Of a stretch of DNA of 64,000 bases, positions 47,181 to 59,052 are shown piece by piece. The position numbers and the translations under genes are program-made. Source of the stretch: Larix kaempferi (Eukaryota; Streptophyta; Pinopsida; Pinales; Pinaceae); NCBI GenBank assembly GCA_027924585.1, contig BSBM01000150.1, positions 18,024,001 to 18,088,000 on the forward strand, read 5' to 3'. The notes below the pieces were generated by a model. That model was given only the letters and a program-made list of their open reading frames with translations. It ran no database searches and was not told the origin of the DNA. How positions within the stretch are numbered: position 1 is the stretch's first letter; the number at the start of each line of letters is the position of its first letter.

Positions 47181-48748
47181 TTTCCTTTTGATTTCATCAA
47201 TCAAATTTATAAGACTTCCTATTATGATTAAATCATCAACATACAATGAAATCAAATCAACATTCTCATTTCCATCTTTCTTTATGTAAATATTTTGATC
47301 ACTCTTACTTTTATTGAATCCTTATTCGAAGAAGTTGTCAATTTTCAGATACCATGATCTAGGACAATGTTTGAGACCATCATAATGCTTTCTTTAACCT
47401 ACATACAAGATGTTCTTGTCCTCACTTCACAAAATATTTCGATTGAACAAGATACACTTGTTCTTTTAATTCGCCATTAAAAAATGTTGATTGAAGATCC
47501 TTTTGATGTAATTTCCAATTTGTTGTATTAACTAGTGCAATCATTAGTCTAATGGTGTTCAATTTAACTACAAGTGCAACTGTGTCCTCATAATCTATTC
47601 CTTCTTTCTATTAATAGCCTTTTTCAACCAATCTAGCTTTAAATTTGTCTATGCTACCATTATAATTGTTCACTTAATTTTGTACAACCATTTTTGAGCC
47701 TATAGGAAAATTATTTTTCATGCAATTCAGTCGATTCCCGAGTGTCATTTTGTATAATGGAATCATATTCCTCTTGCACATCATTCTTCCATTCCTTATA
47801 ATTCTTTTCTTTCTCAAAATATAAAGGTTATTTAACACTCATGGATTGAGACATCAAATCATAATCCTTACACCTTATTGGTGTCTAGATTTTCCTTGTA
47901 GATCTCTATGGTATCTCACTGCTTTGTGGAGTTGTTTCACTCTACCTTGGGGTAATGCTTCCACTTGTAGCTTCTATGTTGCTTTGATTTTCAACATCAT
48001 CTTGTTGATCTTCAATTGATTCTACTTTTTCACTTTCAAAACTCTCTTTAGGATTTTCCAATACATCTTAATTATCTTCTTTGTGAACCTCCTATGCATA
48101 CTCATGAAATATAACATCCCTACTTCCAAAAAAATTATGATTAATGAGATCACACATTTTGTAAGATTTATGGTCCACACAATACCCAATAAAAATACAT
48201 TTGATGTTTGCATCAAGTTTCCTTCTATCTTCTTTTGGTATGTAAGAAAATTCTTTAATCCTAGAAATTCTCAAATGATTAAGAACTGGTTTATAGCCAT
48301 AGAATCATAAGGTGTTTTATGCTCTAAAAGCTTGACTGTAATTCTATTTTTAAATACACAAATGTACTTCTGGCTTCGGCCCAAAAACTATTAGACAGGT
48401 TCTTACCTTTGAGCATACTTCTAGTACACTCAACTATTATTCTATTATTCTATTATTCCTCTCATCGACACCATTGTGTTGAGGAGTATGTTAAACTATA
48501 CATTATTTCTAATTTCTATTATATTTGTAGTATTGTAAGAATTCTCTTGAGGTTTTTTCTCCACCTTGATATAATATAAGGATCTTGATATGTTTTCCTA
48601 TCTGCTAATTTTCAACCATAATTCAAAACTCTTTGAAGTATTAAAAAACACCACTTTTATTTCTCATGAATTAAACCCATATAAACCTAGTTCTATCATC
48701 AAAGAGTATAAGAAAATACGAAGCTTCCTAAGTGATTTAATTTGTGTT

Positions 48749-49530
48749 GTCCCTGTTGGGGTATTCCTATACTCCATCCTAGTCCTAACAACATTTTGCA
48801 TTTTTGCATTTTCAGTCATGCATGCATTTTGCATGTAGTCATGATTTTGCATGCATGCATCCCAGTCATCAGTCTCAGAACCTAACCCTCAGTTAGCTAT
48901 CCCCGAGAGCTTCTTTCAGATTAGTTTTAGCCCTTCTAGTGCTTAGTGCGCCCTCCTTTCACCTGCCACTTGTGAAAGGTGGCCTCTCTCACCTACCACT
49001 CAGTTGCACTTCAGTTAGTTGAGTTATCTTTAGATCTTTCCTTGATTTAAGGCTAGATTGACTCCTCAACTGACTGTATCACTCCAATGGACCTCCAGTG
49101 AGACTAGTCTGCCTATTCTGACTCTAGCTAGCTCCTCATGTGCCCTCCACTAAGCCTCCTTCACTACATTAGTGCTTCCATGTGCCAGTTACACCTACCA
49201 CACTCAGTTAGACTCAGTTTGACACCTAGTTGTCAGTTACTTGTGCATTGATGACACTCCACTGATCTTTTGATCAATGCATGCAGGCTAATTCGAATTG
49301 CCACCTTGGCATTCGAATCCTCTCCACCATTGTATTATTTATTGTTCATATTATGATTAATGAATTAGTGTGTGATGTTATTCTGCTTCTATCTGAGTTC
49401 TACTGTATCATAATTATGTTGCTCCTTTACACTGCATGACCACTCTTCTTCTATTTTCATGCTTAATCTTAATCTTTCTTGTGAGGTATACATCAACTCT
49501 TAGATATGATGTGAGTATTTTCATAGTCCC
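48749..49530 (+). repeat. 5-bp target site duplication around the solo LTR
   Basis: GTCCC at 48749-48753 directly before TGTTGGGG and GTCCC at 49526-49530 directly after the LTR. Removing the LTR and one GTCCC would bring the two integrase segments of Copia A into one frame, which independently supports both boundaries. Confidence 0.8.
48754..49525 (+). mobile_element. Solo LTR inserted in Copia A integrase
   Basis: 772 bp, starting TGTTGGGGTATTCC and ending TTTTCATA (the terminal CA appears mutated to TA). Same family as 410-1144: shared GCATGCATGCAT runs, CAGTTAGACTCAGTTTGAC, GCGCCCTCC, AATTCGAATTGCC and CTTCTTCTAT near the end. No internal region or second LTR adjoins it, and the ends carry a perfect GTCCC duplication, so it is a solo LTR left by LTR-LTR recombination. 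It post-dates Copia A. Confidence 0.85.
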
Positions 49531-50053
49531 ACACCCATAGGTATGCATTAATTCAAGAAGCTCTCTTTTCCTCTTATATGTTATTATTAGAAATTCATTT
49601 ATATGTTGTTTTCCTAGTGCACAAGCATCACATTCAACATGCTCATTCTTAAAAACTGGAAGACCATCAACCCAACCTGCATCTCTTTCTTTTGAAATAA
49701 TATTAGGTCTTTATTATTCATATGACCATATCTTAAGTGCCATATTTCTTCTGTAGACACAGTTGTTGATGGAAATCCTTGATGATTCTTAACAGTAACA
49801 TCCAGGTTTGTATAGGCCTTTCACTATGATTCTATTTTCTATGACTTTGTAGTGATCTTGTATATCCTTCACAAGACAATCTAACTTTAAAAATTTAACT
49901 TTCAATCCCTTATATATAATTGTTGAAACCGAGATTAGTTTCTTCGTAATCCTCGGTAATACATTACATTCTTGATTTGTTTTAGATGGCCATCCAACAA
50001 ATGCACACATACATCACCATATCCTTTTATTTCGCCACATTCTTGATTTTGTT

Positions 50054-50060
<7 letters not shown>

Positions 50061-50113
<53 letters not shown>
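50061..50113. repeat. (GT)n microsatellite
   Basis: About 26 uninterrupted GT units at the right edge of the recognisable Copia A coding sequence. The His/Thr repeat it encodes on the - strand is not a real protein feature. Confidence 0.97.
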
Positions 50114-50116
<3 letters not shown>

Positions 50117-51149
50117 ACTTATATGAATTTTCCAAATGCTCTTTATTTCATTCAATACATTGAGATGCGAAAACATTTTCTAAAAGCTCTATGTTTCATT
50201 CAAGTGAAAATATATGATAGAATGGAATGAACATGATCAAGAATATAATTGAGAGGATGAAGGAAATAGATTCTTCAAGAATATAATTGAGAGGATGAAG
50301 GAAATAGATTCTTCATTTTCCATTCCAAGAGATACCTTATTTGAAAATGAAACGAAGGAATAAATATAATATGGAAGCACATACACGGATATATTGCAAA
50401 GGGAACAACGACATAGGAAAACTCAAATTCTATTAATGAATGAAATGTAAAAAGATTGTAAAATGGAAGCCAAAAGTGTCTTTTAATATAAAGTGTGAAA
50501 CCCTAAAAGTAAAAAAAATTGAAGATCCTTAACCCTAACCCTAGGAGATGAAGTGGAAAAATGAATGTGGGCCTAGAGGAGTCTAGTTGATCAATCAACT
50601 ACGGTAACAAATCCCACATACAAACTCCAGGGCACATGATAGCACATTGTAAATATATCAATGAGAAGAACAATTTCAATTAAGGCTTAGGAAATCCTTC
50701 TATGACCCTAAGCTATTGCAGGCCAAAAAAATTTGTTCAGGGCATGAAAAATGCACTAAAAGTTCAAAAATGAAAACTATAGAAAATATGCCAATATTTG
50801 GATCCATTCTAAATCAATGGAACAAATGGGTGTCCATTAGTATCCATCTAGATCAATCACCCTGCCTTAATATTAAATGGTCCCCATTAAGACAAGTTCC
50901 TTCATCGCATGGGGAAACTTCTACTTTGTGTATAATGAAAAAATCTATCCCAATCTAAACTAATAATGAATTTAAATAATTAAAAAAACCATCAAATTTC
51001 AGTGTATTAAATAAAAATGTTAACATCTTAAATCACTAGATTACATTTAAATGTGGAGAATTTTTCTATACATTTAACCAACTCATTAATAATTGCAAAC
51101 TAAAATGTTCTAAATTGTATGATGATTTTTTTTTGGAGTTTTGTCTCAT
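50114..51149. other. Spacer with 38-bp duplication and an unassigned frame
   Basis: CAAGAATATAATTGAGAGGA and its continuation is duplicated with a 38-bp period at 50238-50313. An 80-codon + frame at 50716-50958 (NQWNKWVSISIHLDQSPCLN, IKWSPLRQVPSSHGETS) looks peptide-like but matches no family I know. No other gene is seen. Confidence 0.4.
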
Positions 51150-53090
51150 TGCATTGAGAGTAGCAAGGTCCTCTACAACCCGATATTTTTTTGAATTTTA
51201 TTTATATGCTCTAAAAGATTTAAGAGAAGCATTCCTAAATCACCATAATTGCAATGATTTAAAAGTTTATGAAGGCTATTATTGTAGCAAATATTTTGAA
51301 ATTGCACTCTAATGTGGGTGTACGCAAGACATCTACCAATCTACCAGAAAGTGATTTTCATCATCAACTCTCTTGGTGTCACAAAGATGACAAAGGATAT
51401 CTAAGTTTTCTTGTATTGATAATTGCAAAATAATTTTATCTAAGTTTTCTAGTATTGATGATGGCAAAGGATATCTAAAATTTTATTTATATGCTCGAAA
51501 ATATTTAAGAGAAGCATTCCTAAATCACCATCGTTGTGATGAGTTAAAATTTTAGGAAGATTAGTATTATAGCAAATATTTTGAAATTGCACGGACGTAG
51601 GACATCTATGAGAAAGTGATTTTCATATTCAACCCTCTTAGTGTCAAAAAGATGACAAATTATTTAATCCCATGGCATTTTAGGAATTGTCAAGTGCCTT
51701 GTTTCATTATGTAGCTTGTGAAAGTTTGTTCTTATTTTAGCAATATCGTTTTCCTTCTTTACACTAGTTAAAATAGAGAGATACTTTTGATATTATAGAT
51801 TATGGTTCATCACCTCCTTATAATATATTAATTTTCTCTTATCCTATAAATTTTTATCACGCCACATCTTCTCCTTAAATTTAGATGTAATAATACTTTT
51901 AATGTTATCACTATTTTGCAAAGTGACATGTTCCCTGACTCCCCGATGATTTAGCAAAGAATTGGTGTCTTTATGCCAACCTCGCTTAAGTCATAGGTGG
52001 TTTTGACCAGAGTATGAAGAAATATTAGGAATCCTCTTGCTCCGCATAGTGTTTATCTTGTTCTTGTACATTAAGTACCTAGCCATAGACATGCTCTCAA
52101 TCAAGAGAATCTCTCTTATATGAGGAGGATATGATAGGGTGTATCGCCTTTAATTTTAAGATTATATGTTATAAAATTCTTTTGGATTTTATCTATCCTT
52201 CTCCATGATTCTCTAGAGATGTTGCAGCCACAAACTTCACATCCATATAAGATAATAGGGGTGACAAGATACTCAAAGAGAAGTTTCTTCATATCTGAAA
52301 TCCGAAGGTCTACTGATTTACAATTGTTTTCAAGTCCATAGTAAGCTTTCCACCCTCCATTAATCCTTTTCTCAATGCTATAGTTCCAGTTAAGGTTATG
52401 ATGAAGATAGACTTTGAGATATTTGTATGAAGTCAGTTCCTCCAATTTATTGTTGTCATACATGAAATTATCATAAGTGATATTTTGGGATTTGATTAGC
52501 ATAAGCTTTGTTTTGTCAGTGTTAATAGTCATACCCATACTAGAGAAAAGATATTTGAGAATTTTTCGCTGCTTATTGAGATCAGAGGGACTCCTTGCCA
52601 TAAGAACAATATGATCAACATAGAGAAGAAGGATGATGACTATTCTCGCCAATGTCGTTCCAACATAGCCTACCTCTTCCAAACAACCATTTAGATCGTA
52701 GATGTAAATACCAAAAAGGGTAGGGGATAGGGGACAACCTTACTTGAATCCTATATTATAATTAATTTCTTTTGACCTTCCCTCAAAATTTCTAAATTTG
52801 GCAATAACCTTCTTGTACAATATTATCACAACATCTCTCAACTCAAAAGGGACTTTTAGCTCTTCTAATATATTCCAAAGGTTAGTTATGGGCACTATGT
52901 CAAAAGATTTTCTAAAGTCAACAAAGCAACACAAAATATTGGTTTTATTATTGCTACATTCCTCAGTAATGGTCCTAAGTGTAACAAGGTGGTCCACAAT
53001 TGATTGATAGCGACAAAATCCCCCCTAGCCTTTAGCTCTTTTTATGTGACTTTCTAGCCATATCCTAGTCTTCTTTTCCAAAACAATTAT
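51150..53090 (-). pseudogene. LINE reverse transcriptase fragment, 5'-truncated
   Basis: From right to left: IVDHLVTLRTITEECSNNKT, FVDFRKSFDIVPITNLWNIL (first catalytic Asp), CPLSPTLFGIYI, LLLYVDHIVLMARS (YADD has become YVDH), MGMTINTDKTKLMLIKS, YKYLKVYLHHNLNWNYSIEK, LLFEYLVTPIILYGCEVCG, WRRIDKIQKNFITYNLKIK (52075-53075). Degenerate C-terminal sequence down to about 51150 contains a CHLCDTKRVDDENHFL zinc-knuckle-like motif. The YADD damage and several stops show it is dead. The 5' part of ORF2 is absent, as usual for LINE truncation. It resembles the family of the + strand LINE at 55533. Confidence 0.88.
51192..51665. repeat. Duplicated C-terminal segment of the LINE, ~287-bp offset
   Basis: AATTTTATTTATATGCTCTA ... 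GCAAATATTTTGAAATTGCA ... GTGATTTTCAT occurs at about 51193-51370 and again at about 51480-51655. The DDENHFL-type coding motif is therefore present twice. Confidence 0.75.
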
Positions 53091-54486
53091 ATTTGACTAG
53101 AAGAGGGCTAATCATAATGGTCCTATGTGATTAACGTACAAAAAACAATTGTTTTGATTTGTCAAAAATATTTAGATTCATTTATTTCCTTTATGAGTCA
53201 TTTGTTTCGGATTTGCAGCATTTAGATAGCATGTTTGTATGGTCTTGGGATATGGGTTTGTAAAAATGATGTGTAAAATCTCCAATTCAACTTTTGAACA
53301 CCTTCAAGCATTATATTTATCAATGTCAAATCGAACTCCCAAATCTAATTTTGAATGCAAAGCCTTCGAGTATAAATTTGAATTTCTCTTTCATATAATT
53401 GTAAATGCAAATTTTAGGTTTGTCCAATTTTTAATTATTTTTATATGATTTGTGTATTGTAAAAGATAATGCGAAACAATACTGAAATTTTACATTCAAT
53501 TTGAACATTTTTACTTATTTTGAGTGTAGAGAAAACCATTAATATTAATTTGAAGTAAAATTTTCAACCTCTAAACTACATACTTGTAAATTTTACAAAT
53601 TATAATATTTTGTTTGATTGATAAAGATGAATATCGAATTTCAAAACTGAAATTACATAATTCAAATTTTCCTATTTGTAGCTTCTTCTAAAATTGATTA
53701 GATTTTCTAATAATGATGGGAACAAATCTCTTGTAACTACAATGGTTTCTAAATCTAAGTGAGAAGATCTTCAAATAATAAATAATATCTACTAACATGT
53801 GTGTGTGAAATTAGGGAAGGAAAGTATATAAACTGGATATATTCCTTTCTCTTGTAGTAAAACAAGAAAAAAAGTGTGTTATTAGTCTTACCTAGGAGTA
53901 TTTTAATTTTATGTTAGAAAATTTTACAAAGTTTTTTAATGTTTATAAAATACCATTTATTAAATTATTTTTTGAATATATTATTTATTCCATTTTGTAT
54001 TGGTCAAAGAGATCATGGATGGACATAAATCCACGATAGTGTAAATTAATTTTTAAAACTAAAAAAAATAAAACTAAAAATATTTAATATGGAATTTTAT
54101 AAGAGTGCAAATGCCATGCCCCAACTTTCACATGTCATTGTTGATTTTTTTGTACTAAAAAATAAAAACAAAAAATTGTTGTCACTTCCTATATGATGTT
54201 TTGATTTTGATGTGATCATTTCTACTTATTTTTATTTTAATGTTTGTATAAGGACATATACTTATTAATGTGATAAAATTGTTATCTTCTTATGATTTCT
54301 TCTTACTTTCTAAATTTTTATATTCAACGTCTAACTTATTTACTTTTTATTAATTTTTATTTTTGAGCATGGACTAGACACTTTGTAATATATTCACTTG
54401 TTTTTAAAGTAAAACAAAAATATTTTTTTTTAAAAGAAAAAGATATTAAAAAAAAAAAAAGACATTTAAAAGACACACACACACAC
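53091..54486. other. AT-rich spacer, nothing recognised
   Basis: No gene or element recognised. A short (CA)n run at about 54473-54486 precedes the SINE target site. Confidence 0.5.
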
Positions 54487-54500
54487 ATATATATGGATGG

Positions 54501-54748
54501 TAGCCTGGTGGGCTAGCTCAAGTGGTTGAGTGTTGTAAGTTGTGAGAAGACGGTCTCGGGGACAAATCCCTAGGTGGCTATACATTTCTATATAAGGGCC
54601 TCACTTGATGTCCCCACCGGGTTAGGCCCCATAATCAGAGCCGATGGTTTACCTTGGGTACCATCGTCAATATGAGGGGAAGTACCTGAGGGTTTCCCCA
54701 TGACATGTTCCAATGAATGAATGAATATATATATATATAAATATATAG
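54501..54748 (+). mobile_element. tRNA-derived SINE with 12-bp target site duplications
   Basis: Head TAGCCTGGTGGGCTAGCTCA. Pol III box A-like TAGCTCAAGTGG at 54514-54525 and box B-like GGGACAAATCC at 54559-54569, a spacing expected for a tRNA-type promoter. Then comes a unique body (GGGTTAGGCCCCATAATCAG, GGTTTCCCCATGACATG) and a tail of GAAT and AT repeats. ATATATGGATGG flanks it at 54489-54500 and 54749-54760. The perfect duplication argues for a fairly recent LINE-driven insertion. It is nonautonomous; the partner LINE is unknown. Confidence 0.85.
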
Positions 54749-54769
54749 ATATATGGATGGAATATGATC

Positions 54770-55340
54770 AGGGCATCTGCGGCTATACAATCTTCACATT
54801 TGATCTGGGAATTTGCAGCCATAAAACCTTCGATTTCCACACTAGGGGTCACACATTTGTGGCCATACAATCGATCTAGGAATCTCCACGCTAGGGTTCA
54901 TGCTTCCAACCTTCGATTCGGGCACCTACGGCCATACAATATTAGTATTTGATCTGGGAATACATGGACTTGTATTCACGGGATGAGCATACAATTTTCA
55001 CATATGATTTGGGAATCTACAACCATACAATCTTTTTCATTTGATATGGGCATCTGCAGCCATAAAAAATTCAATATCCACACTAGGGCTCACACATATG
55101 CGACCATAAAATCAATATGGACATCTCCCCGATAGGGTTCACGTTTCCAACCTTCGATCGAGGCACATGCGGCCATACAATATCCATATCTGATCTAGGA
55201 ATACATGGACTTGTATTCACGAGTTGAGCATACAATATTCGCATATGATCTAAGCATCTACGTTTATATAATATTCGCATTTGATCTAGGTATTTATGGC
55301 CATAAAACCTTCGATCTCCACACTAGGGCTCACGCATCTG
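54770..55340. repeat. ~240-bp tandem array upstream of the LINE at 55533
   Basis: The landmark CCATAAAAnnTTCnATnTCC followed by ACACTAGGGcTCAC occurs at 54819, 55060 and 55300, a 240-241-bp period, about 2.4 copies. Inside each unit a shorter phrase, CATACAATATTCGCATTTGA plus TCTGGG, recurs (near 54784, 54865, 54932, 54988, 55023, 55173, 55229, 55264). The array ends about 190 bp before the LINE ORF1 start codon on the same strand. Confidence 0.8.
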
Positions 55341-55532
55341 TGGAAGCTGGTTTTGAACAATATCCGAATGAAGCAAGGGCATTTGAAGAGATTGATCCAG
55401 TAACATGCAAAGAATAGTGAGGATTCAATTTGGACAATGAGGGTTCAATTTGGCTATGGGGTTTAAATTAGGTGCCTACGTTCCTTCCCTCTACTCTACT
55501 TTAATTTTTCTATATACATTTCAATAACAAAT

Positions 55533-57959
55533 ATGAATAATTCACCACATTTACCAAAAGCAGTTAAAGGAAGACCTAGCACAGTTACCCTACAGAGCCT
55601 TTATGAATATATGGAGTCAATAAAGAAATGTAGGGAAGAAGTAGAACCTAAAATTTATGCATATATTGAATCCTCAAAGAAAAATAGGGAAGAAAGAGAT
55701 CAAGCTAAACTCCAGATAGAATTAAAAGTAATGCTAGATAATAAGTTTGCATCCTTTCAAGAAGAGATCCGAAAGAAAATTGATGATAAGATAAAAAAGT
55801 TGGAAAACAAAGTAGAGACAATGGATATCAGACTACAAGCAATGGAAACAAAAAAAACACATGGGCAAGGAGATACATATACTCTTGAAAATATTATGGT
55901 AAAGGATAAGATTAAAGTGCTAGAGGAAAAGGTAACTCGCAATCTAACCCTAAATAATATAGAAGGTAAAGTAGATATCGAACCCATCAAATAGGAAATT
56001 AATAAGTTGATTTCTTTAGACCATGAACGGAATAAAATATCATTGAACCTCATAATCTTCAGTTTAAAAGAGGAGGCAGAAGAGGTTACGTTAGCCATTG
56101 TCAAGACAAAACTTTAGTATAGGTTACAAATTGAAACCATCGGTTTCATAGAAGCAATGAGGTTGTGAAATTCAATTGCGAACAAAGAAAGGCTAATACA
56201 ACTTAAGGTTAGATCTATAAAAAAAAAATATGGCATACTCAGTAAGACCTCAAGTTTAAAAGGATCGGGGATCTTTATAAATGAAGACTTCATGCTAGAG
56301 GATCGAGCATAATTAAGAAAGGAGGTACAAAAGGTAAAAGAATCCAGGAAGGAGGGTAAATGGGCATTAATTAGAAACATGAAAGTTGTTATTCATGATA
56401 GAAACCAAATGGATAGTAGCAACTAACAAATTGACGCACTTTGGATCCTCTCTTGGAATTGTCAGGGTTTTCCATGGAGCAAAGGCCCCAAATTGAGTTG
56501 GATCCCGAGTGAAATTGATATTATAATTCTGCTTGAAACTTTGGAACAGGAGGAGTCTAAGGTTCTTGATATATATGGTTATGTCCTATGGTCAGTATGG
56601 AATAAACGCATGTATTGTAGAGGCATTTGAGGTATATCTTGCTACATTAGGAAGCATATCTCCCCCCATGTTAGGATTTATAAGAAAGACCCTTATAACC
56701 AATATATTGGATAGAGATTATGTACATTAATGACAAAAAAACTACATATCCATTTTTTATTTTGCCCCTATTAATTCCAAATTTTATAAGAAAAGTAATT
56801 TAGATAAAAATTACCCTTATAATGGTTTAGAACATGATATCTCTAGTCTAAGGAAGGAAGGAAATATCCTTTTGATGCGTGACTTCAATTCCAGAACTAC
56901 AAGCAACCAAGCTATTATCCTGATAAAGTATTCCAACGCATCCTCTTTGGTTAGAGGAAGACCCTGCTCTAGCTAATAGGTACAAAAGAAGCTTTGAAGA
57001 TCTAGGTGAAAATTTATTTGGTTATAAGTTGATCAAGTTTTGTAGTGCTAAAGACCTTATAATTTGCAACGGTCTGATAAATTGGTAAAATTCTATCCGG
57101 ATGACTTGTATTCACAGGTGGCATTAGTGTAGTAGATTATGTCATAACTTATATCCCAGTATACAACAAATTAATAAATTTTGACATCATGAATGAGCAT
57201 GAGCCTAACTCTGATCACATGCATTTAATTATAAGTCTTAATCTGTAATTTCCTAATATCTGATTTCAAAGGATATTAAATCTAATTCAAAAATTAAAAC
57301 AAAAATTAACCAACACTGAAACTCGTTATCAAAACTAGCAGAAGAAAAACTACACTTAGTCACTGATTAACCAACCCGGAGCTTGAGAGTTGGACTCTTT
57401 CAGATATAGAAAATATGATAATGAGTTTGTAGCAGCATAAACAATAAAATCAAGGCCAACTTCATAGTCCTATGCACAAGTTATTGGGACCATTTATGGT
57501 TCAACCACAACTACCGTTGAAGTCTACACCAAGGCTTCTTGGGTACACCAACATATGCATACTAAAAGAATCCACTTACACTTAAAATAAATCAAAGGGT
57601 GGATAACAGGTATTTAACCACCAATCTACTGTTGGACAAGAATTATAGAGTTTTTGGGAGGATCTGGCAGTGTTTGAAGGTCAAAGGAGAAAGTGTGCTA
57701 CCTAGGACTGCTCAACTAGTTTTAATTTTGACTTTTCCAAACAGACTTACGAGGTCATGAATTATAGGTTTTAGGATTGGGTTGGATTCAGTAGGGTCTT
57801 AAGGACCTGGAACACTTTACATAATAAAAAATGGACTCTTAGAACTCTTTTTGTAAAAGACACTACAATACTAGTCAAAATTCTAGGCATGAAGAGCTAG
57901 TCTTGAAATAATGAAGCACAAACAGCCAAAAAGGCTCACAAATTCTTTATCAGAAGTAC
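55533..57959 (+). pseudogene. LINE ORF1 and ORF2 endonuclease, 3' part missing
   Basis: ORF1 starts at ATG 55533: 153 codons, then stops at 55992 (TAG), 56115 (TAG), 56166 (TGA) and 56308 (TAA) in one otherwise continuous frame to about 56424. Residues 30-140 are highly charged coiled coil; the rest has the L1 ORF1 C-terminal pattern (ERLIQLKVRS, GILSKTSSLKGSGIFINEDF, RKEGKWALIRNMKVVIHDRN). ORF2 endonuclease follows directly: ILSWNCQGFPWSKGP, IDIIILLET, a DFNSR site (family GDFN) near 56880, IICNGLINW and a final NSDHMHL (family SDHRPL) near 57215. Degenerate linker sequence continues to about 57950, where an LTR begins. No RT follows. Confidence 0.85.
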
Positions 57960-59052
57960 TGTATGAATTCAGACACAAGTAAATAAGCAACAACAAGCTT
58001 TATCAGAATTTATAGCAGCATTAGAAGGAATTCATAACTCATACTTTACGGCTTGTCCATCACGACCATAGGTTGAGAATGAACATCATATATCTCATGG
58101 AGGCACAAAATACAACTGATATATATCATAGGGGATAAATTACTCCAGTTGATCTCTTCTCCGGATGAATACCAACACAAATATTCAATGATCTTCCACC
58201 AATATTTGCACCAATTCTAGACGCTCAAATTATTCAGGATGTATGATAGTTCAGACCTGCAACTCAAGCTCTAATGGATGTACATTAGCTGAGAATAATA
58301 AGAATGGAACAATTACTATGGGGCACATCTCCCATAGTTGGCTAAGTTCACTTCTCCAAATCCTAGAGAAACTCGGATCTTTCTCAATGCAAAATATAAA
58401 CTGTCAAAAGATGTGAGTGGTGCTCTCTCTCTCTCTCTTTTATAGACTCTATAGCTTCTTAGGAAAGTCATTAAAGTCATGGTATGTGGTCCCTAGCTCA
58501 TCCAAGTGCCTTCCTTATTCAATTTGGCAATTACTTTCTTTGTGTAACCTTTCTTGCTTTTAGCCTGATTTTTTCTACTTTTTGCTTTCACTAGATTTTC
58601 CCTGCTTTTTTGGTGCTTTTGCTTGGTTTTCTTATTCTTTCTTCTTTTATGGACTTTCCTTCCTCTCTACACACTTTTTGCTTTTCTGAGTTTCCTTTTT
58701 TTGGGATTCCATCCATCTTTTAAGTGGCTTTCTTGATTTTCTTTGTTTTCTTCAAGCTGTCATGTTTTGGAAAGCAAGTATTTGAGGCCCACCATATCCT
58801 GATGTGCATCCTAGCCACATGAGCATCAATAAATTTATCCAAATATTAACTAATATTAATAAATAGCACAATTATGACCCACCTTTATTGATTTAATTTA
58901 CATGGGTGACTAAACCAAAATTTACCCCTTTTTAATTAATTAATGCTAAAATGTCACTAGGACCCATGGGGTTAGATGGATTAGGGGAATAATCAAGGAT
59001 CACTAGGGATGGTGCATGAAAATCCATGGTGATGTAAAAATGGGGACATGAC
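57960..59052 (-). mobile_element. 3' LTR of chromodomain Ty3 element C (left end tentative)
   Basis: The right end is firm: + strand ...GGGGACATGACA at 59052, i.e. element sense TGTCATGTCCCC, preceded by a G-rich polypurine tract. The left end is inferred at TGTATGAATTC (57960) because LINE-like sequence fades there; it could lie elsewhere. A (CT)n run at 58424-58438 lies just inside the putative R region. Confidence 0.5.
58437..58444 (-). promoter_or_regulatory. TATA box candidate in the LTR of element C
   Basis: Element-sense TATAAAAG about 610 bp from the LTR start, followed by a GA-rich stretch, a normal place for the U3 promoter. Confidence 0.5.

Larger units (their letters stand above)
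46147..50055 (-). pseudogene. Copia element A pol (protease end, integrase, RT, RNase H), degenerate
   Basis: From right to left: post-protease region GYGDVCVHLLDGHLKQIKNV (49935-50055); NLISVST-type segment and GAG-pre-integrase WHLRYGHMNNKDL (49600-50010); integrase pieces interrupted by a solo LTR (48754-49525) then EDRRKLDANIKCIFIGYCVD (48092-48274). RT remnants follow (46640-47790, e.g. FNMNECNPISTPL, LVGSLTYLTTTRLDVAY, QFMAKPHESH). RNase H is at 46143-46640 (DWERDPDDRKST, SWSIKKQPTISLSS, NPIHHARSKHIETQHQFVRE, FTKP.GKVKF). Many stops and frameshifts occur. Gag and the protease DSG lie beyond a (TG)n run and are not found. Confidence 0.85.

Noticed and set aside
49935-50135. His/Thr-repeat protein on the - strand
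   Set aside because: The repeat is translation of a (GT)n microsatellite joined to the edge of the Copia frame.
50523-50545. Interstitial telomere repeat (CCCTAACCCTA)
   Set aside because: Only about two units; too short to mean anything.
54501-54580. A tRNA gene
   Set aside because: The box A/B-like motifs are degenerate, no cloverleaf can be closed, and the flanking target duplications fit a SINE.
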